Assembly (NCBI GenBank): GCA_002343845.1
Contig: DDSQ01000056.1
Span: 60,853 to 73,995, forward strand
Length of the DNA stretch: 13,143 nucleotides
Direction of reading: 5' to 3'
From: Planctomycetes bacterium UBA2386
GTDB lineage: Bacteria; Planctomycetota; UBA1135; UBA2386
The translations under genes and the position numbers were made by a program. Positions within the stretch are counted from its first letter, which is position 1, and the number at the start of each line of letters is the position of its first letter. The notes below the pieces were generated by a model. It was not told where the DNA came from, searched no databases, and saw only the letters and a list, made by a program, of their open reading frames with translations. Shown one piece after another: positions 7,085 to 12,373 of this stretch.

Positions 7085-7878
7085 CGCCCGAGGAAGCGCG
7101 GGTCGCGCTTCTCCATCCACGCGTTGTAGAACTCGCGATGGTCGTGCGCGCGCAGCAGCAGTGCCTGCGCCTGCGCCTCCTGCTCGATCGCGGCATCGAG
7201 GTCCATCGGCCACTCGTGCCAGACCATCTTCTTGGTCATCGCGAGTGCCAGGCCTGGGCCGGCCGCGAGGCGGCGCGCGAGGGTCATCGCTTCGGCGAGC
7301 ACGGCGTCTCCGGGCACGACGCGGTTGGCGAGGCCGATGCGCAGGCAGTCCTCGGCCGGGACCTTGTCGCCGAGCAGCAGCAGCTCCATCGCGCGCCCGG
7401 TGCCGATCACCTTCGGCAACAGCCACGCCGCACCCATGTCGGCGCCCGTCAGGCCGACCTTGGTGAACAGGAACGCGAACTTCGCCTGCTCGCTCATCAC
7501 CCGCAGGTCGCTGGCGAGCGCCAGCACCGCGCCAGCTCCCGCCGCGACGCCGTTGATCGCCGCGATGATGGGCTTCTGCAGGCGCAGCATGTTGCGCACC
7601 ACGGCGCCGGTCATGCGCGTGAACGCGAGCGTGTCGTCGAGTTCGCTCTCGAGCAGCGGCCCGATGATGTCTTCGACGCTGCCGCCGCTGCAGAAGCCGC
7701 GGCCGTGGCCCGTCAGCACCACGACCTTCACGGTCTCGTCGTCGTCGAGGTCGCGGAAGAGCCGCTCGAGCTGGCCGTAGATCGCGAAGGTCAGCGAGTT
7801 GAGCGTCTCGGGGCGGTCGAAGGTCAGCACGGCGACACCGTCGCTGCCGCGTTCGAATCGGAAGTCGTATTGGCTCAT
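7081..7878 (-). CDS. Enoyl-CoA hydratase/isomerase (crotonase) family protein, PaaG-like active site
   Basis: A 265-residue crotonase-fold protein acting on an acyl-CoA. Family signatures are VLTFDRPETLNSL (17-29), the first oxyanion-hole segment GRGFCSGG (59-66), and the second, INGVAAGAGAVLALASDLRV (108-127). The usual hydratase motif with two catalytic glutamates is absent. In its place is KVGLTGADMGAAWLLP (140-155), which lines up with the Asp-centred motif of PaaG-type isomerases, so Asp147 is the likely acid/base. This favours a double-bond isomerase or atypical hydratase. The ATG at 7878 lies 7 bases after the SDR stop. There is no Shine-Dalgarno site, and the sequence before the ATG is GATCCTCCG. 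Translation is probably coupled to the upstream gene. The stop overlaps the start of the acyl-CoA dehydrogenase. Confidence 0.9.
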   Translation of the reverse strand: MSQYDFRFERGSDGVAVLTFDRPETLNSLTFAIYGQLERLFRDLDDDETVKVVVLTGHGRGFCSGGSVEDIIGPLLESELDDTLAFTRMTGAVVRNMLRLQKPIIAAINGVAAGAGAVLALASDLRVMSEQAKFAFLFTKVGLTGADMGAAWLLPKVIGTGRAMELLLLGDKVPAEDCLRIGLANRVVPGDAVLAEAMTLARRLAAGPGLALAMTKKMVWHEWPMDLDAAIEQEAQAQALLLRAHDHREFYNAWMEKRDPRFLGR

Positions 7879-7885
7879 CGGAGGA

Positions 7886-8677
7886 TCACGGTGCGGGGTC
7901 GACGAAGCCGGGCGGCTCGCGGTCGAGTTCGTAGACGCAGCCGACGGGGAGGTCGCGCAGCAGGTGTGCCGCGGCGGCGGCGACCTCGGCGGGCGTGTGC
8001 ATGCGGCCGATGCGGTTCTGCTTGCCCATACGGGCGAACGCCTCGTCGGCGGTGATGCGGCCTCGCGAGGCGATCGCGGCGGCAGCACCACGCGTGATGT
8101 CGCTGTCGACGAAGCCGGGGCACAGCGCGTAGCTGCGGATGCCGGCCGCGGCGAGTTCCGCGTGCAGCGCGCGCGCGAGGCCGACCATGCCGTGCTTCGC
8201 GGCCGTGTAGGCGGCGGTGAACGGGTAGCCGCGCAGCCCGGCGGTCGAGGCGACGTGCAGGAGCACGCCGCCGCCGCCGCGCTTCATGCCCGGCACGCAG
8301 GCGCGGGCGAGAGCCAGCGGGGCCGCCACGTGCAGCAGGAACGTCTCGAGCAGCACGTCCTGGCTGGTGTTCTCGACCTTGTCCGAAGGGGCGGTGCCGG
8401 CGTTGCTGACGACCGCGGTCACCGGCCCGAGTTCACGTTCAGCGGCGGCGACGATGCGGGCGGCGGCCGCCGGATCGCGCAGGTCGTCGACGTGAACGGC
8501 CACCCGGGCGCCGCCACGGCGCAGGTCGGCGGCGACGCGGGACAACGCCTCGGGGTCGCGCGCGGTCAGCAGCAGCCGCATGCCGTCGGCCGCGAGCGCT
8601 GCTGCGATCGCCCGGCCGATGCCGCGGCTGCTCCCGGTCACGATCGCGACGCGTTCTGAGGGGGGCGGGGACGTCAT
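7886..8677 (-). CDS. Short-chain dehydrogenase/reductase (SDR), first gene of the acyl-CoA operon
   Basis: A 263-residue classical SDR. The cofactor motif TGSSRGIG is at 14-21, SNAG at 91-94, the catalytic Ser at 144 (VASTAG), and the YTAAK motif at 157-161 gives Tyr157 and Lys161. Arg18 in the glycine loop hints at NADP(H). PGFVDSDI at 187-194 matches the usual PG(x)VxT region. The C-terminus ([19 protein letters not shown]) lacks the common GQxxxVDGG ending of FabG-type proteins. Linked to a crotonase and an acyl-CoA dehydrogenase, it may interconvert 3-hydroxyacyl- and 3-oxoacyl-CoA, or act on a cyclic hydroxyacyl-CoA. The ATG at 8677 was chosen because the cofactor motif begins close behind it. 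The frame stays open to 8932, but that part has no family similarity and crosses a terminator-like hairpin. No Shine-Dalgarno site is visible. Confidence 0.88.
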   Translation of the reverse strand: MTSPPPSERVAIVTGSSRGIGRAIAAALAADGMRLLLTARDPEALSRVAADLRRGGARVAVHVDDLRDPAAAARIVAAAERELGPVTAVVSNAGTAPSDKVENTSQDVLLETFLLHVAAPLALARACVPGMKRGGGGVLLHVASTAGLRGYPFTAAYTAAKHGMVGLARALHAELAAAGIRSYALCPGFVDSDITRGAAAAIASRGRITADEAFARMGKQNRIGRMHTPAEVAAAAAHLLRDLPVGCVYELDREPPGFVDPAP

Positions 8678-8774
8678 GTGGGGCGCGCGGAAACCGGGGT
8701 CACGTTCGCGCCTCGCCGCGGCCGATACCAGGGGCAGGACAGGGAAGAAGGGAGTCGAGTTCGTGGACGACCCC

Positions 8775-8810
8775 GAAAGGGCCCGGCGCAGGCCGGGCCC
8801 TTTCTCTTTC
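8775..8810 (+). terminator. Strong GC-rich hairpin with pyrimidine tract, Rho-independent terminator-like
   Basis: GAAAGGGCCCGGC (8775-8787) pairs perfectly with GCCGGGCCCTTTC (8792-8804) around a GCAG loop, a 13-bp stem. On the plus strand it is followed by TCTTTC, so the run TTTCTCTTTC begins in the stem. The minus strand has a weaker TTTC tail. It lies between two divergent genes, 143 bases upstream of rpmG and about 98 bases upstream of the SDR start. No plus-strand gene ends just before it, so it may be a leader attenuator or the end of a small RNA rather than a gene terminator. Confidence 0.65.
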
Positions 8811-8921
8811 GGTGCCGGGCCTTGGCGCCGCCCCTGGGTCGACCGGCCATGCGCCACCGGGGCGCGGCATGGGGTTCTTGCGCGGGCAGGGCCCGCCGCT
8901 ACTCTCCCCCGCCCTCCAACG

Positions 8922-8937
8922 CGGCCGTGCACGGCCG
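8922..8937. promoter_or_regulatory. 16-bp perfect palindrome just upstream of rpmG
   Basis: CGGCCGTGCACGGCCG is a perfect 16-bp palindrome that ends 9 bases before the rpmG start codon. Its position suits an operator or a hairpin that masks the initiation region. No Shine-Dalgarno site lies between it and the ATG. In DNA this GC-rich short palindromes are common, so function is uncertain. Confidence 0.35.
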
Positions 8938-8946
8938 ACAGCAGCC

Positions 8947-9111
8947 ATGGCCAAGCAGAAGAAGAAGAAAGAAGTCGTGTTCCTGGTCTGTGAAGAGACC
9001 GGCGACCGCAACTACACGCTGATGAAGAAGCCCGGCACCAACAAGCTGGAGCTGAAGAAGTACTCGCCGCGCCTGCGCAAGCACACCAAGCACGTCGAGA
9101 AGAAGAAGTAG
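8947..9111 (+). CDS. rpmG: 50S ribosomal protein L33, zinc-independent-type variant
   Basis: A 54-residue basic protein of the large ribosomal subunit near the E site. The pattern [15 protein letters not shown] (14-28) followed by [14 protein letters not shown] (34-47) is unmistakable L33. The N-terminus is lysine-rich (KQKKKKE). Zinc-binding L33 has two CxxC pairs. Here only Cys15 remains, with Thr18, Ser40 and Leu43 at the other three positions, so it should not bind zinc. Genomes with such C-minus forms often also have a C-plus paralogue under zinc control, so a second rpmG elsewhere is possible. The gene stands alone, away from the usual secE-nusG or rpmB neighbours, and its stop is 10 bases from that of the converging repeat-protein gene. 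There is no Shine-Dalgarno site. Confidence 0.93.
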   Translation: MAKQKKKKEVVFLVCEETGDRNYTLMKKPGTNKLELKKYSPRLRKHTKHVEKKK

Positions 9112-9121
9112 CCGCCGCGCC

Positions 9122-10576
9122 TCAGCCGCCGGCCGAAGTGCCCGGCGCTCCCCCCGGCAGGCAGCGTTGCAGCAGGCCTTCGAGCTGCTGCCGGCTCGCG
9201 GCCGACAGCGGCATCGCCAGCAGCCGCCGCCCGACCCGGTCGATCGCGTTTGCATCGCCCGTCGCGGCGAGGTTCTGCAGGGCCAGCACCGCGGCCGCGA
9301 GGCGTTGCTGGTCGCCGGCCACGCCGACCTCGTCGAGGATGCGGGCCAGCGCGCGTTCGCCGAGGGCAGCATCGCCGCGCGACGTCAGCGCGAACACCGC
9401 CTGCATGCGAACGTCGAGCGACGGGTCGTTGTGCAGCGCGAGCTCGGCGATCTCGAGCCCGAGCGGAGTCAGGGTCATGCCGACGCCCGTCACCAGGTCG
9501 CAGCGAACGTCGGCATGCGTGTCGGCGGCGAGCAGCGCGCGGTAGTCGTCGGCGACCAGGTCGGGCGCGCGGAAGCCGAGCACGAGGTAGGCATTCGGCG
9601 CGCGCGGCAGCGTCGGTCCGAGTTCGCGAAGCAGCGACAGCGCTTCGGCCGGCGGCAGTTCGCGCGCCGCGACGCCGGCCACTTCGGCGGCCACGACCTG
9701 ATCGCCACGCTCGCGCAACCAGGACAGCACGAGGCCGCGGTAGCGCGCGTCCTTCAGCAGTTTGTGGCAAGCGGCGGTGCGTTGGCTCGGGTCGGCGTCG
9801 TCGAGCAGCAGCAGGGCCAGCCGCGACAACTCGTCGGAGGAACGTTCGCCGAAGCGCTGCACGTTGTCCCACAGGGTCAGCAGCAGGTCGGTCGCGATGT
9901 CGCGCCGGAAGTTGTGCTCGCCGGCGAGACGCACGAGTGCGAGCACCGCCCCTTCGTGGGTGGCGCGCACGAAGCGCTGCCGCGTCAGCACGCGCCAGCC
10001 GGCGTCGGCGGTCGTGGCGGTGGCGGGCATCGTGCGCAGCAGCGATTCCACCAGCGTGTCGATCGGCGCACGTTCGCTCGTCGCCTCGGCATCGTGGTCG
10101 CGGCGTTCGCACTCCGTCGTCAGCACGAGCTGCAGCACGACCCGTCGGCCGGCGTCGCGCGGATCCGACGGCTCGTCGGAGAGGCCGACGAGCATCGCCA
10201 GGCCGCGTTCGCCGGCGTCGGGGAAGCGGGCCATCAGTTCGGCGAAGCGGTCGCGCACGACGCGGTCGTTGGCGGTCGCCGCGGCGGTCTCGTCCTGCTG
10301 CGCGAGTTCGGCCGTGCGCTGCCCGAGCTGCACCAGTTCGTCGACGCGCGCTTCGAACCCAGGCTCGGCCACTGGCGGGGCGACGACCTCCTCGCGAATC
10401 GCGGGCGCTCCGGCCTCCGCCACGACCGCGGCCACTTCGCTCGTGCCCGACGGTCGATGGCCATCGTCGATCCTCGGTGTCGGGCGCGGGGCGAGCAGGT
10501 CGGGCGCGAGCAGCGCGCCAGCGACGAAGAGCAGGAGGCAGACGAACGGCAGACGCCACGTACGGACGGGTTGCAT
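9122..10576 (-). CDS. Membrane-anchored HEAT-like helical repeat protein, function unknown
   Basis: A 484-residue protein with no recognised enzymatic motif. The N-terminus has basic residues and a hydrophobic stretch (about 8-30, LPFVCLLLFVAGALLAPDLLAP), either a signal anchor or a cleavable signal, so the rest should be periplasmic. A Pro/Ala/Glu-rich linker runs to about residue 72. The remainder is almost entirely amphipathic helices in pairs, for example DPSQRTAACHKLLKDARYRG and DPSLDVRMQAVFALTSRGD. These look like degenerate HEAT or armadillo-type repeats, so a scaffold or protein-binding role is plausible. The ATG at 10576 is supported by AAGGAG 9 bases upstream. It follows the cysteine-rich secreted gene on the same strand but is separated by a hairpin. 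The final residues are Gly/Ser/Ala-rich. Confidence 0.75.
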   Translation of the reverse strand: MQPVRTWRLPFVCLLLFVAGALLAPDLLAPRPTPRIDDGHRPSGTSEVAAVVAEAGAPAIREEVVAPPVAEPGFEARVDELVQLGQRTAELAQQDETAAATANDRVVRDRFAELMARFPDAGERGLAMLVGLSDEPSDPRDAGRRVVLQLVLTTECERRDHDAEATSERAPIDTLVESLLRTMPATATTADAGWRVLTRQRFVRATHEGAVLALVRLAGEHNFRRDIATDLLLTLWDNVQRFGERSSDELSRLALLLLDDADPSQRTAACHKLLKDARYRGLVLSWLRERGDQVVAAEVAGVAARELPPAEALSLLRELGPTLPRAPNAYLVLGFRAPDLVADDYRALLAADTHADVRCDLVTGVGMTLTPLGLEIAELALHNDPSLDVRMQAVFALTSRGDAALGERALARILDEVGVAGDQQRLAAAVLALQNLAATGDANAIDRVGRRLLAMPLSAASRQQLEGLLQRCLPGGAPGTSAGG

Positions 10577-10585
10577 GGGAGGTGA

Positions 10586-10591
10586 CTCCTT
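10586..10591 (-). promoter_or_regulatory. Ribosome binding site of the HEAT-like protein gene
   Basis: On the minus strand AAGGAG lies 9 bases before the ATG at 10576. It is one of only two clear Shine-Dalgarno sites in the window and fixes the start of this gene. Confidence 0.75.
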
Positions 10592-10600
10592 CGTGAGGGA

Positions 10601-10629
10601 AAGGCCGCCGCCGAGGTGGCGGCGCCCTT
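10601..10629 (-). terminator. Probable terminator after the cysteine-rich secreted protein gene
   Basis: On the minus strand a hairpin begins 24 bases after the stop codon at 10654. It has a 7-bp core (10606-10612 with 10618-10624), a 5-base loop, one C/C mismatch on the plus strand (10605/10625), and a further 4-bp AAGG/CCTT stem. It ends in TTTCCC, a short T-run. It lies between the secreted protein gene and the ribosome binding site of the HEAT-like gene, so it would partly insulate the two. Confidence 0.5.
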
Positions 10630-10653
10630 CTACCTAGTGCGACGGCGGGGGCG

Positions 10654-11070
10654 TCACTCGGCGCGGTCGTCGTCGCACGCCGCGGTCGTGAGCCGCGGGT
10701 AGGCCCCGAAGTTGACGTCGCGCAGGTGTTCGCACGACGACCCGATCGGAATGAAGATCAGGTAGCTCGTCCGGCAGCCGAAGTAGATCAGCTTGCCGGC
10801 GGACACGCCGACCGAGACCACGTAGGTGCGCTTGCTGCTGGGCACCGCGACCTCGTGGTCGGGCGTGATGGTCGCGAACAACGGGCAACCGGTGGCCGTG
10901 GTGAGTTGCAGGCCCGGGATCGAGTAGCTGAGGCCGGCGCAGGCGACGTTGGGCCCGTAGGTGATGGTCTGCGCGACGGTGCGCGCCTCCTGCATCGGGC
11001 ACGACTCCTGCGCGGGGACGAACGCGGCCGCACCCAGGGCGAAGACCGCAGCGAACAAGCTGGCTTTCAT
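10654..11070 (-). CDS. Small secreted protein with six cysteines, function unknown
   Basis: A 138-residue protein. The first 20 residues (MKASLFAAVFALGAAAFVPA) form a clear Sec signal peptide, with VPA before a likely cleavage ahead of QESCP. The mature part, about 118 residues, has six cysteines at 24, 44, 62, 99, 113 and 132, enough for three disulfides. It alternates short hydrophobic beta-like stretches (TYVVSVGVSAGKLIYFG, SYLIFIPIGSS) with polar turns and ends acidic (CDDDRAE). No known family was recognised. The ATG at 11070 has AAGGAG 7 bases upstream and opens directly into the signal peptide. The frame continues upstream to 11163, but that part is basic and unsupported. A hairpin lies just ahead of the ribosome binding site. 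An extracytoplasmic disulfide-stabilised protein is the safest description. Confidence 0.75.
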   Translation of the reverse strand: MKASLFAAVFALGAAAFVPAQESCPMQEARTVAQTITYGPNVACAGLSYSIPGLQLTTATGCPLFATITPDHEVAVPSSKRTYVVSVGVSAGKLIYFGCRTSYLIFIPIGSSCEHLRDVNFGAYPRLTTAACDDDRAE

Positions 11071-11077
11071 GACGACT

Positions 11078-11083
11078 CTCCTT
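11078..11083 (-). promoter_or_regulatory. Ribosome binding site of the small secreted protein gene
   Basis: On the minus strand AAGGAG lies 7 bases before the ATG at 11070, near-ideal spacing. It decides the start in favour of the signal-peptide methionine over the longer open frame. Confidence 0.8.
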
Positions 11084-11087
11084 GCTG

Positions 11088-11106
11088 TCGGGTGGTGAAC
11101 ACCCGA
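11088..11106. promoter_or_regulatory. Perfect inverted repeat just upstream of the secreted-protein ribosome binding site
   Basis: TCGGGTG (11088-11094) and CACCCGA (11100-11106) form a perfect 7-bp stem with a 5-base loop. The stem ends 4 bases before AAGGAG on the minus strand. It could be a stabilising 5'-UTR hairpin or an operator half-site pair. No T-tract follows. Confidence 0.4.
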
Positions 11107-11152
11107 ACGCGGGCCGATGCGAGCGGCGACGCGCGGCCCGCAGCGCGTTCGT

Positions 11153-11174
11153 CGCGAGGGCAATGTGCCTCGCG
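11153..11174. repeat. Hairpin in the gap between the epimerase and secreted-protein genes
   Basis: CGCGAGG (11153-11159) and CCTCGCG (11168-11174) form a perfect 7-bp stem with an 8-base loop, 46 bases downstream of the epimerase stop on the minus strand. There is no T-run after it, so it is a weak terminator candidate. It may instead lie in the promoter region of the secreted-protein gene. The rest of the 11071-11220 gap holds no coding signal. Confidence 0.3.
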
Positions 11175-11220
11175 CGGCGCATCGGTCGCACTTTGACGGA
11201 AAATCCTCGCCGGCGCGCGA

Positions 11221-12195
11221 TCAGCCCCCGCGCAGTTCGTCCCACGCGGCGCGGATGCCGGCGTCGACGCTGCCGGGGCGCCAGCCGAGTTCGCGCTCGG
11301 CCTTCTGGCTCGAGTACCAGAGGAACACGCCGGCGATGCGCAGGATCTCGCTCGTCACCGGCGGTCGGCTGCCGAACAGGCGCTCCTTCGCCGCGAGCGC
11401 GACGGCACTGGCCCGCAGCAGCCAGCGCGGCGCCGTTCGCCGCGGCGGCGAGCCGCCGACGATCGCCGCGATGCGCGCGAGCAACTGCGCGCCGGTCAGG
11501 TTCTCGCCGCCGAGGATGTAGCGCTCGCCGCGCCGGCCGCGGTCGATGGCGGCGACGATGCCGTCGCACACGTCGGTGACGTTGGCGACGTTGAGGCCGC
11601 CGGGCGGCGCCATCCGCACGTTGCCGGCGAGCACCGCGGTCAGCAGCGAGCCGTCGCCCTTGCGGCGGTCGCCCGCGCCGTACATCGACGGCGGGTTGAC
11701 GATCACGGCATCGAGGCCGCGCGCGCACTCGGCGAGCACGGCCTGTTCGGCGGCGAACTTGCTGTCGCAGTAGCCGATGCGCAGCGGACCGAAGTTGAAC
11801 GGCGCCCGTTCGTCGACGGCTTCGGGGCGCTCGCGGAACGCCACGGCGGAGATCGTCGACACGTGCAGGAAGCGGCGCACGTTCGCTTCGCGCGCGATCG
11901 CGGCGAGTGCTCCCGTGGCGTCGCGGTTGTCGGCGAACATCGCGGCGCGGTCCTCGCGGCGGAACGACACGCGCGCAGCGAGATGCACGACGACGTCGGC
12001 GCCGCGGCAGCCGGCGCGCAGCGCGTCCGCGTCGGCGAGGCGGCCGTCGATGCGTTCGACGGCGAGATCGGCGAGGTGTTCGGGGGACTGGTCGGGGCGA
12101 AGGAGGGCGCGCAGCCGGAAGTGCGGCGCGAGGTGCTTGGCGAGGTGGCGGCCGACGAAGCCGCTGACGCCGGTCACGAAGCAGATGGGGGGCAT
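11221..12195 (-). CDS. NAD-dependent epimerase/dehydratase family protein (extended SDR, dihydroflavonol-reductase/HpnA-like)
   Basis: A 324-residue extended SDR. The Rossmann motif TGVSGFVGRHL is at 8-18, HLAARVSF at 71-78, HVSTISAV at 111-118 and the catalytic pair GYCDSK (Tyr142, Lys146) at 141-146. VNPPSMYGAGD (166-176) and the C-terminal SSQKAERELGWRP (295-307) are typical of the dihydroflavonol-4-reductase/nucleoside-sugar-epimerase group, which includes hopanoid-associated HpnA. The substrate could be a nucleotide sugar or another hydroxy/keto compound. Nothing nearby decides it, and the polysaccharide locus lies more than 5 kb away. The ATG at 12195 was chosen because the cofactor motif begins seven residues later. 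The longer open frame reaches into the divergent exchanger gene. No Shine-Dalgarno site is visible. Confidence 0.86.
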   Translation of the reverse strand: MPPICFVTGVSGFVGRHLAKHLAPHFRLRALLRPDQSPEHLADLAVERIDGRLADADALRAGCRGADVVVHLAARVSFRREDRAAMFADNRDATGALAAIAREANVRRFLHVSTISAVAFRERPEAVDERAPFNFGPLRIGYCDSKFAAEQAVLAECARGLDAVIVNPPSMYGAGDRRKGDGSLLTAVLAGNVRMAPPGGLNVANVTDVCDGIVAAIDRGRRGERYILGGENLTGAQLLARIAAIVGGSPPRRTAPRWLLRASAVALAAKERLFGSRPPVTSEILRIAGVFLWYSSQKAERELGWRPGSVDAGIRAAWDELRGG

Positions 12196-12373
12196 CGGTC
12201 GGGCGTGAAGGATGGCCGGCCGGGCGGATGGCGTCGCGTCCGTTCGCGCGGGCGTGGCACTCGGGCGCTGGCGAGAGCGGGGGAGGTCGCGCGCGCCGCC
12301 GTTGCCGGTGTCCCGCATTCCGAGCCGGGTGCTGGTGTGGACGCGGCGCCGGTCGCTACCGTCCCGCGCCCTG
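12196..12373. other. Divergent intergenic region between the epimerase and exchanger genes
   Basis: A 178-base gap that must hold the promoters of both outward-facing genes. It is as GC-rich as the coding DNA. I see no convincing -35/-10 pair, no Shine-Dalgarno site before either start, and no inverted repeat longer than GGCCGGCC. Confidence 0.5.

Noticed and set aside
8700..8775. A tRNA or small structured RNA upstream of the 8775 hairpin
   Set aside because: No cloverleaf, T-loop with matching stem or CCA end could be built on either strand. An unstructured small RNA cannot be excluded.
8878..8905. Possible promoter for rpmG: TTGCGC, 16-base spacer, TACTCT
   Set aside because: Only three bases match consensus in each box, which is close to chance in this sequence. 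Spacing is acceptable but not enough to call.
8678..8932. N-terminal extension of the SDR up to 8932
   Set aside because: The extension is basic and low complexity, crosses the strong hairpin at 8775-8804, and would put 85 extra residues before the cofactor-binding motif.
9167..10585. Plus-strand open frames opposite the HEAT-like gene
   Set aside because: They are Arg/Gln/Val-rich without domains. The minus-strand frame has a ribosome binding site, a hydrophobic N-terminus and helical repeats.
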